Part shown: positions 12,401 to 27,400 of the stretch, in pieces
Layout of the letters: each line of letters starts with the position of its first letter
Numbering within the stretch: position 1 is the stretch's first letter
DNA from: Lanius collurio
Taxonomy: Eukaryota > Chordata > Aves > Passeriformes > Laniidae
Direction: 5' to 3'
DNA length: 64,000 bases
Assembly (NCBI GenBank): GCA_020086605.1
Contig: JACBWW010000004.1
Span: 16,726,461 to 16,790,460 of the forward strand
Position numbers and translations under genes: made by a program
The notes under the pieces: model-generated
Told to the model about the DNA's origin: nothing
Database searches by the model: none
The model's input: only the letters and a program-made list of their open reading frames with translations

Positions 12401-15400
12401 AAGATTTAAGGTGGCCAAGAGCATGCTGAGCTGTATGATTCCAAAAGGAAGAAAAAAATGCAAACAGAGGACTTGCCATATGAGGTCAAGCTGGGACTTT
12501 CTTCAACTCTCCCACTACCCTACATCCTCGTATTAGTGATTACTAGGCTAGCTGTCATAAGGTTGGGTAACATCCCCCAAAGGTTAAAATAGAGAATTGG
12601 GAGTTTACTGGCTTGAATCCAGTAAGGTACATTTATAGTAAGTAAGATCATATATAAATTGGATAGAATTCCATCTGCTCTGGATTTCAAAACCTCTTAA
12701 TTGCCTACACTGTCAATCCAACCTTTTTCACCAGTACTGAATGCACGCAGGGGAAAAGAAAAGCTGCATGTGTTCCCTCTGGCAAGAATAATATTGCGTG
12801 ATTAAATTTTCTAAAGAAACTTAATTGAAGAAAGCTGTATCTAGGAGTTATTTTGGATAGAAGAGTTTCATTTAAAAACTTTCTACTTAGGACATGAAAG
12901 TCAGGTTAGCAGTCATGTCCAGTAGAGCCTGCCCAGTGGCCCTACTGCAATTCCAGGGCAAATCTGTGCACATTCACAGGCTGCAGGTAAGGACGGAAAG
13001 GCAGGGGGGACTACAACAGGGACAGAGAATTGATGGCTACCCCAGGAGTAGAAGGGCAGAACATGCACAGGGAGAGGGAGCAGATCACAGCCAAGCCATT
13101 ACATGAGCAGGTGTGAGGCTGAGATAAAGCTGAAGCACAATTATGGCTGGGCTCCAGGACCCCCCACCTAGCAAATGACCCTCGTTCATTATGGAATAGT
13201 CTTTTCTCAGCTCACTGGAGGTAGCTAATGCCTCTGCTGCAGGCTGTGTGTCCCAGACAGGCAAAAGCAAACAAGAGGCAGTATGACATGGAAGCAGAGA
13301 AGAGGTGAGCCAGATTCCCACACTGCGTGCCAGGGAGTGGATCCTTCCAAGGGAAGGTGGCTGCACCCATTTCATACAAGTAGGGAGTTCTTGGAACAGG
13401 CTGCAGGCTCCTAGTGCTTACAAGCACCCTTAACAAAAACTGTCATTTCCAGGATGGATAATTAGCAAGCAAAGGTCTGGGAAGTCTTGGAGCCCACCTA
13501 ACTGAAGAAACTCTCAAGTTTTTTCCAGGCTAAAGCTGGTCTCAAATGACCTCATCAAACTCACTGTTACCATCTGTAATCCTGGCAGATGAAACAAGCA
13601 GTTTCCCAACAGGTTTATTAAAGGTTTAGAAGGAACTTTAGGGCTGCTTTTTCAAAGGAACAGGACAGCCAGCTGCAGGTTTACAGCTGTACAGGTGAGT
13701 AGTGTCCCTGCACACGGTGGCTTCCCTCACTCCTTCTACACAGCCAGGTCCCCATCATGCTCCACCAGCAAATCAATGTGCACTGTATTTCACTGGCTGA
13801 AAACAGCCCTGACTGTTTAATTCTAAAGAAAGAAGCTCATTTAATTTTAAACATGCAAAATCTTTTCATGATTGTATTAGTATTCACACCTCAGGGAACT
13901 GATATAAAAGCTCTTACAGGATCTATCTACTCAGACATTTATATTTGTGCTGAGGTTGCACCTAGAGACCACATTAAGCCCAGAGTGCCATGGTATGAGG
14001 TGCACAGCCACCATGCGTCCTGCACAAACTCATGCCTTCCAGGAGTTCCCAGATGTCAGCTACAGGCTTCCTCACATGCTGAAGTGCTTTCCCAAAGCAT
14101 AGCTGCTCTTCCCAAGGTCTGCAAGCACCATACTGATGTCTTTTCCTGGTCTTAAAATCAAGAGTCAAACAGTTAGAAGGGAAAAAGGGATTTTACCTTG
14201 GTATTTATTTTAAGGATCCTTCGGTGCACTACATCCAGGTCAAATGCACTGAAATGCACACCGCAATGCACACCCCTCAAAAGATCAGGTATAACATTAT
14301 AGGTCTTACTAATTAGCATATCTATAAAAAATTCCCCAATGAGAGGCTCGAGTGAGCTCCCCTCCCCAAGGAACCTTGGGAACCCCAAGGAACCTCTATT
14401 CTAGTTTACAGAATGTGTTCTGGAGAGGACCTTGGGGTCTGGGGCACACTAACCCTTACCTACGAAGCTTCTAAAATGTTTAGTCTCCTAGCTGAACAAA
14501 CAAGCCGAAGAATGTAGGCAAAAAGCACTAAGAATATAGAGGTTTTAAAAAGGTATAACAAGGGTATAAAAGAAAAGGCAAAAAATCATGGCATCAGTAT
14601 CACCTTGATGCTACAATGTTGGGCGCCAGGATGCCTCAGTATTTTTTTGTGAATCCTGTCCTTAAACACTTAGGAAGATACTGGAAGTCAATTGGATTTA
14701 AGTTCCCAAATCCTGAGTCCTTTCCGAAAGTATTACCTTAGGTGACCTGCCAAGCATCTTCAAAGAAGTCTTTGACAGAGCTGGGATTTAACCCAGATAT
14801 CCCAAGTTCCAGCCTGGTATCTTAATCTCTAAACCATAAAAGTTAAATGTGCATGTCTTGCTAGCTAATTTCTTTTGAAATATATTGCCTCTTAATCCCA
14901 ACCTTTTTATATCCATGTGCTGCAAGAAACGATGGAGTATTACTGCCTGGTTTCAACTTGCCCACTTCACCGAGAGCTATGTTGTCTTCCCTCTCCAGAA
15001 AGGCTGCTAGCACAGTACCCTGGAGCAGGAGACCAAATCATGGAGCCCTTTCCCAGCCCAGCACTATAAAACATCATTCCACATGAGATGTGGTGGCTCT
15101 GCTCTGCCATTGTGAAGAATGTTGGCCATGTGTCAGCAGCTTGTTCAGGACAAATTTAGGCTGTAGTGAAATGCAGGATTGCTAACAACAGAAGGCATCT
15201 CAACAGTTTAGCTTGCAGGCTGAATCCCACTGTCTCTTAGCCAACTGTGGCTACATCTGGAGATAGAATGGTGAGCTCCAGCTTTTGGTCTGATCTGTAC
15301 TGTCATCCTTACATTCTTCAGAAGCTCTCCCAACAGACTGACCAGTCTCAATGACAGCAGGATGGACACTGGAGGAACTGTTCCACCTGCTGCAAGCTGG

Positions 15401-18400
15401 GACTCAGTCACTGTTTGACAGCCTAGAAAGTTCCTGATAAACCCTTTAAGCTTCTGGGAGTGCAAAGGGTACAGGGAAACCACTAATGAAAGTAGCCCTG
15501 TGTCCAGGGTAAACCCTGAGCTCTGGTAACAGCATATCTTCATGAAAGGTCTCTCATGTAGCTTTTAAATAATAAAGTTGCTTCTGTTTAGTATGGTAAA
15601 TATGACAGAACAAAGGTTAATATGCCTATGTTAGGGAACTTGGCCAGAGTCTGGCACAAGTGGGAACATGCAGCAAGAACTGAGACCATCTCAGGCAGAG
15701 GCCATCTCCAGACACTTCACTGTGCTTGACAGCTTCACCAATCACAGCTGCACAAAATAATTCACAAAAAGAGGCCCAAGAGGGATAACGCTATTTCACA
15801 GCAGATCTCCTCTTCTGATCACAGCACACTGTAATTGCTCCTGAGTCTTCCATTTTGTATTTGGAGACTGTAAACTATAAGATGTCCTGGTATTTTAAAA
15901 GGGAGTGACTGGGTAACACATGATTAACTTGGAACTGTTTTTGTCTCCACAGGCCACTCACCACAGGCCATGATACAACAGAGCTCCATTACCAAGAGCA
16001 TTGTGTTGCAACGGTCAGGATTGGCTGACCAGCCACCTATCATTTTGAAGCCATGTAGCAGCACAGGAAAATACACATGGAAAAGGTGGTATAAATCCAT
16101 TCAAGACAAAGGGAATGATACAGCTGTGACACAAGTCTGTGGAGGAAGGGGACAGCTAGAAAGTGATTAAGGTAGGTAAATTTTGCACATTCCCTGTGCT
16201 GGGATTCTCCAAGCTGGAATTCCCTTGGTAAGATGACTCAATTAATCTGTTTTTTCTGCAACTGATAGAGACAGCACTACACAGTTCCCTCTTGATCATG
16301 ACTCCATGGATGGCAATTTGCTAAGGTGAGCTTGGTCTGCAGGAGCTTTGTGAGAGCTACTGTCTGCAGCCTCCCAGACAAGACAGTGTGGGGCAGTGTG
16401 ATAATAGGATTCATGAGCTTGCTGGAAAACAGATCAACATAGTATTACTCTGGGAAGAAAAGCTGAGGGGTTGCAGCTGCCACCATAACACAATGTAGTA
16501 CAATGTCCCCTCTAGTTCAAGGAACAGAATACCTGAAGAGACATTCCGTTCTATGCCTGTTACAGCATTACTAGGGCTTGCACTTCCTAGAACTTTTGGA
16601 ATTCACTTTATCAACACTAGCATATTATTGCTCTCGGAAATCTGAATGGCTTTCCTGGTTGAAGAAATGTGAACCTCATCCTAGGCGGGTTATCTTTTCA
16701 ACAAGATACACATAACGGCTCATGGTGCCAAGGACTCACTGATCCCTGCAAGTCTGCAAGACCAGAGTTCCAGGTGTGAGAAAAATGTTACCTTGGTGTA
16801 AAGCAATATACTTCCCAGACAGCAAGCAAGGGATTTTTTCCATTGTCCAAGTCTTTCTATCCCCTCTATGAAAACAAAATGTCATAGTGTTGCTCTGAGA
16901 ATTATTAAGACAGCAAAAACTGAAAGATTAGATTTATCGCAGTAGACAGTGCATTATGAAGAATAATTCATCAAACGTCAGAACAAACAGCCCACAATTT
17001 ATAGGCGGCTTTGTCGAGTCAGTGAAATCTGATTGGACTTCTCCCCACCTAATGAATGCCAAGCTTAATTGATGGTTCCTAAATGCATCTGTCAAGAACA
17101 TGTATTTATTAATTCAATTTTTAATAATATTGCAGATATATACAGAATAGTGGTTCTCTTTTCAATAGATTTGCTGGTGTTCATATTACATTTACACGTA
17201 CACGTGCATATATAGAGAGGTATACATTGCATCCAAATGAATGCAGGTAAAGGTATGTGTGTATTCTCATGCATTGAAACAATTACCTTTGGCTTATTAC
17301 ACAAAATCCGTGCATTTTTCAGTGCACACGATGACAAAGTAACGTGATTCTTTTCAGGGGGAGATATGCAATAAGGTGCCTGCCTAGAATTTGGAAGAGC
17401 TGAGCTCTGACAATGTTTGTCCTCTCTGTGGAGAGGAGTTCTGTGTGTACCTCTGTGGAGAACACGGAAGGTAGAAGGACCTTGCACGACTGAATCAACT
17501 ATTTCCTCAGAATTCCCGAGTGATAACAAAGAACCAGTCCCTCTAAAACTGATGTGGACATTGAGAAAATGCTCATTTTCTGTTTCCAGATGCAGTTAAT
17601 CAGCACAATGATCTGTGGCCCGTTCAGCATCCCACTTCTTTCCATCTCAGAATATAACATCTTGTGCAGCTAGAAATCTGTCTCATTTATAAAGACCAAA
17701 TTTTTAGCCTTACCTTTAAAAACCTATCAGTATAATACATATACAACAGTTATTACCCACAGCCAGAAACATGTCACTTCACATGCCAATGGTATGCACG
17801 TGTTCCTGGCATGCCAATCACTGCTAACTTCATTAATTACTGCTAATGTTGCACTACAATAGCACAAAACCAAGGCTGTCCATAAATCATCAGCCTTTCT
17901 TCTAGGAAAGGGCTTTGATACAGGTGAAGTTCATTTTTTCCTGTTATTTCTACCTGGTACCACTTTGGTCCTCTGCAGCCCACTACCTGCTAAAACCCTG
18001 AGAATCTTCTATGGGATCCTACCAACAGCATTTCTCAGTCACAAAGTCATTACTGTTACAGCAAATGAACTCTGCTAAAGGAAGGGCCCTTGATCCCCAT
18101 CAGCTAGAGACCAACGCTTGCTCACTCATTCACTGTCTGATAACTAGGATCCTGGCTACTTCCTGTTCTGGTCACCTATGATCCTCTTTCCATAGTCTCT
18201 CTTGGATAGACAAGCAGTGGAAAAGCCTACATGAAGCCACTCTTGTATTCATCACATCCATCCACTGAGCTGTGCAGCAATAGTATCAGTCTACTTTACT
18301 TGCTATAGTACCTTTAATTATTACAGAGCCATACCTCGAGGAAAAGCACCTTTTATTCTATCCCTGAAGACTCCTGCATAATAGTCTGTGCTCAGACACA

Positions 18401-21400
18401 CTCACTGTAGCTTCATTTATTTTCCTGAGTAAGTCAGATCCTTAAGACAAGGCAGAGCTGTCTGAGACTATCATTCATCCCAGATCGAAACCTGGATCTC
18501 AGTGGTGACAGCTACAACAGGCAGTATGAGCAATGAGCAGCAGATGATGTATGTCTCCTGAGACCCTGTGTGTGAGGTGAACCTCATCTCCCACCTCTCT
18601 AAAAGGGGAACCACTTATCCATGGCTCCCACAAACAAACAACATTCAGTCTAACAAAAACAAGGATTGTCATGGCCAGTCTGGGACACAACTGGCTCAGA
18701 AACATCCTCCTGACTGGCACAAGGAGACAAATATTTTTCACCAATTAAGCTACTGGATATCCTACTACCTTCAGAGACAGAGACTGGTAAAATTAACAGA
18801 TTAGCTCAGCACCTAGAGATGCTTTCAACAGTTTGGAGCTCTACAGGTTTTCCACTAGCATTTCACCACAGCCTCTTCCATGCTTAGCTTCAATCAGCTG
18901 TTCTTTGTCCAAGTGCTGGTTTCACAAAGCACTCTGAAAGCAAAGGAACTGTACAATATAATTCTGATGTAAGGCAGATATTAAGATAAACTGTAAGAAA
19001 GCAGAGTCCAGACATCATCTGCAGGGCTAGCACAACATCTTTGGTAGCACAAGCATATAGATGAAACCAGAGAAAGGAAACAGCAAAGATGGGATGTCTC
19101 CAAACAAGTTTTTAACCCATCCACGCACGTGTGTGTGAGCATTTTTCCTGGTCAAAGTACTCCCTACAGGTACCTTTCCCCCACATCTATAATCTCATAC
19201 AGGTACCTTTCCCCCATATCTACAATCTCACACTCAGAATTAAATTCCAAGAAAATCTATTTCTCAAAAATATCCATTACTAAGGGAAAGGTTTTGCTGT
19301 TGGAAGCTACATTGTAATTTTAAGCTGCAAGTCTAGTTCACTTCTCTGTGGAGAACACGGAAGGTAGAAGGACCTTGCATGATTGAATCAACTATTTCCT
19401 CAGAATTCCCAAGTGATAACAAAGAACCAGACCCTCTAAGACTGATGTGGACATTGAGAAAATGTTCATTTTCTGTTTCCAGATGCAGTTAATCAGCACA
19501 ATGATCTGTGGCCTATTCAGCATCCCACTTCTTTCCATTTCAGAATATAATATCTTGTGCAGCTAGTCACCTTCCTGGTATCCTAAACCACTTCCACACT
19601 CCAGCCTGTCTGTGACTGGCCTCCAGTAGCAGCCAGTGCTTCCTGATCCTAATGGTCAAGCGTGAGTCCACCAACAACTATGCTTGTGTGGAAATGGAAG
19701 ATGAAAAACGACAGTCTCTCTATGTGCACAGTAAACAATGTCACTGGGCGGTCTATTTTGCATGACATAAGTATCTTACAGCCTATGCAAAATGCACATG
19801 CCAAAGCAAAGCCAAGGTGTGTATACACATATATAATCCTGTCTGCTTTCCATTCCATCATACTGAAAAAGAAAATAGTGACTTGGGAGCTACTTATTAA
19901 CTCCAACAGTGCAGGCTATGGGGCAGATGCCTCCCTGCTCTTCCCTTGCACATACAAATGCTCTGTTTAATTTGCTCTTTCTCTTTCTCCCAGTTGAGCA
20001 ATGCTCATTAAATCCACTCTTTTCTCTCTGACTTTTTGGGGAAATACTACTTCCTCTGCATCTCTCCTGTCTGTGAGGATGGAGCCACGCTTGTCAGTTG
20101 TTCAGTCCTTCAAGAGCACACAATGCCTACACTCCCAGCTATCTTTTGTATTTTAATTGAAAGCATTCTTTCTCTTTCCTTCCCCTACTACAAAGGAGGG
20201 TGTCATTTATTACACCAGGGCACAGTGGAAGCACAGCAGAGGACAACTCCTTGCTGCATCCCATCTACCCAAAGGGGTTGCAGTAGAGCAGTAGTTGCCC
20301 CATTCTATTAAGATCTTCAAGGCTTTCTGTGTTGTCTGCAGCTCTTCAGCTCCCAAGTAACAGAGCTGAAAGTGATAACATAGCAGGAACATCCCAGTAG
20401 CTCCTAAGGAAGGGAAGAGTCTCCTCAGCCTTCTGCTCTTTTAATGGCTCTGTTAGTATACCTGAGCAGCTTGCTTATCCCTTTCCCAGCTTTCTGGAGA
20501 TGGTACACAAAGCTCTGCTCACAACCTCTACCCCACTACTGCATCTGGATAATAGCTCACATAAAATTCTCACTTCCTTTCTGCTGACTTGTAGTTCTGG
20601 CTCTGTACTCTGCATCAGCCTGCTTCTAGCCAAATTACAATTTCAGCCTGTTTCTCAGTCATCTTCTTTCAGATACTCGCATCTCTGTTCACATTCAACA
20701 AAGCTAAAGCAGAGTTTCTAATTTTCTCACTCAAACCATTCCTTCTGACTCCTTTCTCATCACAACAGAGAATGTCACCTACTTTCTGTCAACCATGCCT
20801 GCAGCCCTGACCTTGTGATCAACAGTGACCTCGCTCCAGATCTCATTTCGAGGTCTGAATCTAGTATTACACATCAAGTGCTAATGCTCATAAATGACAG
20901 GCAAAACCAAGCCAGTTGTTGTCCCCTGTCCCCTCAAAGTTCCCATTTCTCTTGAGCCACACATGTAGTAAGATATGTGGAGGTCCCCAACACAAAGAAC
21001 CCCTTGACTGAATTCTTGAAGGCATAGTCCCAAATGACATATCACCCCTACAGATGCCAGCAGCCTGGTGCAAAGACAGAATATTTGTAAAGAATCATCA
21101 AATCGTAGAACAGCTCTGGTTGGAAGGGACCTCTAAAGATGGTCCAACTTAACTTTACATGGGAAAGGAGGCCTAGAAGAGATTATAACATCTTGAAAAT
21201 CTCCAGATGGGGTCTCTACCACATCCCTGGGGAAGTTGCTGATGTGATTGGTGGTTCTCAATGTAAAAAATTTCCTACCTGTATCAAGATGAAGCCTCTC
21301 TCAAAATGCCACAGAGATGGGGCCAGCTGGCACATAAGCAAGAAGGTTAGATTTAAGAAAACACCCAGAAGCGAATGAACTTCCAAGACCATTTTGACTC

Positions 21401-24400
21401 CAGGTATAAACACATCCCCACCACTCACTGGTTGAAACCTGTGTAGGAAAGGGTCAAGGAGCCACAACAAACAAGCTCCATGTTAGTCATAGTCAGGCAG
21501 AGGGAGGCTCAGAGAGGACTGCAGAGATGCCCCAAGGGCCCTATCACCAGTAAGCCTGCACAACAGCAGCAGTCCTGTGAGAAATAACCAGCTGCCAGAG
21601 CCTGAGGATATATGAGGACATTCTGGAACACACATCACCTGTGCCTCATCTTAAATGCCTCTGATTCAGCCTCGAAAGCATGGGGGCTTCAAGTGTATAA
21701 AACAAGGTGGGGGATGTGTATGGCCAGTTTTATGTGACTATACAGAGTGTGATGAGGGGATGTTAGGAAGAGGTTGGGTACAAGGATTTGGTCAGGAAGT
21801 GAAGCTGTGGCAGGGCTTGAGCACAGAGTTAAAAAGCATAGGGCATGGCATTTCTGTACACAGCTTACATGGAAAATGGTAGGCAAAATCCATCCACAGA
21901 GAGGCAAATGAAAAATAGGATCAGGACAGTGTTTGTGTGTGTGTGCAGAGATAGGGTGTGCAGGAGGAGTGGAGGGTTCCTGCAATGTGTGTGCAGGACA
22001 GCACTGCATTTTGTTTTATAGAATCACAAAATGGTGTGGGTTGGAAGAGACCTTAAAGATCATCTAGTTCCAACCTCCATGCCATGGGGAGGGAGACCTT
22101 TCACTAAACCAGGCTGCTCAAAGCCCCATCCATCCTGGCTTTAAACACTTCTAGGAATGGGGCAGTCACAATTTCTCTGTGCAGTCCATTCCAGTACCTC
22201 AACACCTTCACAGGAAAGAATTTATTCCTCATATCTAACTTAAACCTACCATCTTTCAGTTTGAAGTCATTCCCCCTTGTCCTATCAATACCATGTCCTT
22301 GCAAAAAGTCCCTCTCCAGCTCTCTTGCAAGTTCCCTTTAGATACTGGAAGTTGCTACAATGTCTCCCCCAGTCCTCCTCTCCTCCAGACTGAACAACCT
22401 CAACTCTCTCATGCTGTGTTCACAGGAGAGGTGTTCCAGCCCTCTGATGATCTTCATCACCTGGTACAAAGAGCAGAAATGACAGAAGCAGCATTGCACA
22501 ATCCAGCAGCCTGTCAGCAGGGTGGACAGAGGCACAGTACAAGGATAACATGCAGAGGGCAAAGCCCAATCCCAGGCAGATTAAGCCCAGTTATATGCTT
22601 TCCTCTGGCTTTGGTTACGATTACATGGATACAAGCAGGCCCAAAGTCTTCCTGAAACACAGCATTGCCCCAGATGAAGAGAACAGGAAAGTAGGAGTAG
22701 GGATCTGAGATGGACTTAGAAGTACATGCAGTCTGGCAGATGTGGGCAGCCCTGCCTGAATTGAACTGGTATCAAGAAGGGATATAATAAGGTCACTACT
22801 TTAGAAGAATAATGCTTAAAAGGTAGTAAAGCTCTGCCAAAAATGGAAACCTCATAAGCCAGTAACTGGTGCTAATTGTGCCTTGATGGGATATGGAAAC
22901 ACCAGCACACCTGGCAGACAAGTCAACGCAAAAGACACAGTTATTGCACAGTGCACACCACAGAGACCAAGGAACAGGGACTAAAGAGAAGCTGCAGTAG
23001 AATAACTTACGAAGAGGTCTGGATGGGGCCCTGGAGTTTGTATCCTTTGTAGCCAAGTCTTGTAAAAAAATGTACAGAGATCAACAGAAGTCCTTCAAGA
23101 GAGACAACTGCAGGACAAATTAAATTCACAACTGACTTAGCCAATAGTGTCACTGGCACCATGCATTAGCACATCCCTAATCACCAGTCATAAAAACAAT
23201 GGAACCCTGAGCTCTCTGCACTAATGCCAAGAGAAAAGTCCTATACTAAGCCAGCTACATCCTGTCCTGTTTTCTTCTTGTCAACCTCTCCTCTGAGTAT
23301 CAACTTTTCCTTTCTTCTCCTGACCATATTTCCCCCACTTTTCATGTGTCTGCTCTGATCTATCTGCTCCTTAGACAGGTCATTTATTATCTGTCTCTTC
23401 CTCCTCTTCCTCCCATGTATTTTTCCTTGCCCCTAGGTCTTCATGTAGGGCTGCCAAATCCCTGCTTCACTGGTGTAACTCAGCTGATTTACTTTCCTTA
23501 AAGCAGTGTCTGCTCTCATGTAAATTACCCTCCAAACCCAGCCTGTGAAGCAGGCTTGTTCACTAAACTCTATGAATAGGAAAGTAGGCACAGCTGGCCT
23601 ATTCATAATCAACATAAAAAATAGATTAGCACTTTACAGATTAAACATTATCGTTTCAACGGTTAACATAAATCAACTACACTTACAGGCCTAGCATTGC
23701 TGCTGCCACTGTAGGGTGACAAGTACTGCAAAGAGAAGGGCTGACAGTCCAGGGTACAGTGGGAAACAGCTTGAACCTAACTTCTCCTCTGCATCCTCAG
23801 CGTGTACTGCTAGAGGTTGTTACCAGGAGAGAAGTAGGCTACGGAAACAAAGATGGGGGGTAATTTTGATTAATTCACATGCATTTCAAGCAACCCATTA
23901 TTCTAAAGCGAGAATCCAACTGTCTTTCTTCCTTCCCTAGGGCTGATGCAGCTCAAAAATGGAGCAACAAAGTCTGCCTCTGGAATAGGAGCAGGACAGG
24001 AAGCCTCTAAATACTAACTGGTACTTAGCTCTGTTTCCTATAGAAATATTCAAAATATTTGGGCTTCTGTGAATGAAGAAAAGCAACTTGGTGGATTTCA
24101 TCTATTCCAACCATCTCAAAAAACACCTCATTACAACCCAGGATTCACCTCACCAAAGAGAGGCCAAGTACTGACACTGACTTCAGACGTGTCCTGTGGA
24201 GAGCAAAGCCAGGAGAGAGTATCCTGGAGTGGTCAGGCTGCACTTTCTCCCTCATCAGGTACACGATACTAAGTCACTGGAGACGCTCGGTCCAACACAC
24301 TGTAATCGGTGTGCTATGGCTATGTAGTCATTAGAGAGATAAGTGTTGCAGTGCGGGGTTGAATCTAAAGTAGGTCTGACTCAGTCACATGAGAGGGACC

Positions 24401-27400
24401 CGGCCGAGAGGGGGGGGCCCAGGGGGATCCACCGCAACAGATAAGGACCACAGAACCAGTCCAGTCCCTACCTTTCCATTCCTTCCTGCTTACTCACTGA
24501 GAACCACCCAGTGTCTCAAATGTTTACATTGGAGCAGCTAACCTGTAATTCCTGAGCTGGTTTTAGTGACCGCGAGGGACTGGCAAAAGCCTTGGGCAGG
24601 ACATCCCATTAGCAACCAGGCTCACACCTCTTTCAAACAAAAAGGGAAAAAAAAATATAAGAGGAAGATATTAGGTTATGGTCCAAAGGACAAAAGACAG
24701 ACTGGGAGAGGAGGCATTGGCTTACATGTTTTCTTGGCAGCCAGGGCAAAGACATTAGCAGTTTACAAAGGGCAAAGCAGGAAAAGTTACATGGAGAGAC
24801 TTCTTTACTATAACCCATCTTAATAAGCCCTGGTAATTTTAATTGCTCTAGCCTCCTTCTAGCCTTTCTTGATAAATGGGAATAGCAGTTAATAGACCTA
24901 AACCAATCAGCTACACCCAATAAGGTGCTTGAGAAAATTAGCTTTGTTCTCCATGCACAACTGATACCACCTCAGTTTCATTCATTATCCAAAATGAGCT
25001 AACTAATGCAAATTTTCTACTAATAATTTGAAATTTGGAAGGACTGGTGCTGAACAGCCTTTTCCAAGAACTTGCCAATTTGAGATGCAGTGGTTATGTG
25101 AGCTTTGTAAGCAAGAAACTCATAGGTTTGCTTCAGCTGAGCTCTCCTGGCACAAGCAATAGCTCACATGAGTTTACTTCTTCAGTTGTCACAGATAGCT
25201 TCAGAGGTTTGGCTATGAACTTCACATTCTGTACAACTAAATACTGCAAAGCTTACCGAAAATAAGTTCAAAATGTGCTTAATGTTCACAAACATAACAT
25301 GAGAAAACTTCCTCAGGCTAGTCTGCTTACTAGGAACAAATACATTTTGCTCACTAATGGTCTAAAGAACTTTGAGACCCCTTAGATCCCAATTTTTGTC
25401 TCAATTTTCAAAACATAAAAGCATGTTGAGTGCGTGGCTTCTCATAAGGAGAGTTTCCAATGCTCTTAGCAGTTTTTTCACAGGGAAAAAAACTTGCCAG
25501 CAAAGTTGAAGCATTTTTTATGGCTCAGCATCCTTCCACAGAATCAAGAGCTGCCTGTCAGACAGATCCCAGAAGTGTCATAAAACAAAGCTTATTAGAT
25601 CACCGTACATCTTAAAAATTCATTAAAATTCGATGTGTCTATTCTGTATGTTAGAAAAAGGCAGATATGTCAAGGTCAGGCCCTGTAACTCCTTATTTCA
25701 TCTTATGTCATTTGTTTCATCTACAAATAACCTATTGCCAAAAGTTGTCTGACTCACTGCATCATGTTTTCATGTTTCTGATGGGTCAAGAGCCAAGTAA
25801 CTGTGCAGACATAACATTCTGAAAGAAATCAGGAGATAACTAGGCAGCATCAAGTAGGATATTAAAAGATCAGTGGGCAGACAGATGATGGGATTCTCTG
25901 CTCCCTCAGAGAAAAATCAGGCATAGTAAACCTAGTCTGTGTCAAGATCAGAACATGAAGAATATTTCAGAGTGTATCAGCAGTGGGCTTTGAAACAGAA
26001 GCCAGTCCCTCCACATAGCAGCTCAGTGTTTCTGCCCCTACACAGATCCTGCTGTGTCAGAAATGCCTGGATATTGCTGAGCAAAGGAGATACACATTTG
26101 AAAAAAATAAAGTCTCTATATGCAAGAATAAGGACTACTAATCCCAGTTACAGACTCCAATTTCCAGTGACTGTTTGGAATTGGAAGGGTTACCCACATG
26201 CTGAGAAGTGTTTTCTGTCAATGGCTTGAACATTGCTGTGCAGCACATCCACCACCTCTGCAGGATGCAGACCCTGAATGCAGCCTGACACAGCTGTTGT
26301 GGGCACTGCCAGCCAAGGTGTATTTGCATCAGAGCAACACTTCTGGTGCAATCGAAACTCTGAGAAAACTGTACTGTAACACAGCTTACCGTCTGCACAG
26401 ACACTGAGCCAACAAACTCCATGCAGGTATGTCATACACTAACCCCCAGGCACCTAACGAATTTGTAAATTGAAGGAAAAAATGTCACTAAGCATCCAGT
26501 TCAGAAGTATTCCTTACCAGGCCATTCCTCATTGCATTCTCTGATTTGAAGTTTTTCTCTTCCTTGCAGAAGGCCCTCCAAACAATGCTTCAGAAAATCA
26601 ACTGTCCAACTTCCTATATTGTAAATCTTAATAATTTCAAAGAAGTCAAAGGAGATCATCCTTTAATCTAGACACAAAACCTTCTCTCTTTTAGACAATG
26701 GGGCCCAGGAAGAGGCTGCCATGAGCAGGACCCAGCCGTCCTCTCCCAAGAGCTCTGAGTGGAGAGAAAACCCATGAAAAGTGGCAGTACCCTCTTCCAA
26801 AGCTCCTCTGGCAGTCAGGACACTCTGGCAGTCTTTGGCACAACAGTAAGGGTCAGTAACACTGAAGCTTGCATGAAGAGTGAGCAGGGACACACGAAAC
26901 AAAGCAAGGTTCACTACCTGAGCCACATAAAGCTCTCTGTTTGCTTTCCCCATCTGCCCTTGGAGCAGCAGTTCTGGACAGCTGCTGCCCACACAAGGGC
27001 TCAGTGTAGAGGCAGCCACACTGGGATCTGCCAGTGACTGGGGCCTCTTACCAGAGACAGGGCAGGGCAAGCACAGCAGAGGCTGCTGCAGCAGCAGGAC
27101 CCGCACAGGCAGCCGCTTGTGCCTTTCTGTTGAGTAATGCAGGACCATTTGTTCTGGGTGACATTAATGCTATTCACCATCCATCTCACACTCTTTAAAT
27201 TACCTTTTTATGGCCAAAATCCTTTTCATAATTGATAAAAATCTCTTTTTTATATCCCAAGTTATTGAAAGAAATGTGAAGGTTTTTTATTCCTCATTAC
27301 AGTTTTAATAAAAATGTGGTTTTTATTGATGCCTGCTTGGAAGCCCTGCCGGGTGTACTGACAGAGACTCAGAGTGGTGGGAGAAGGGCCTTATCCTCCC

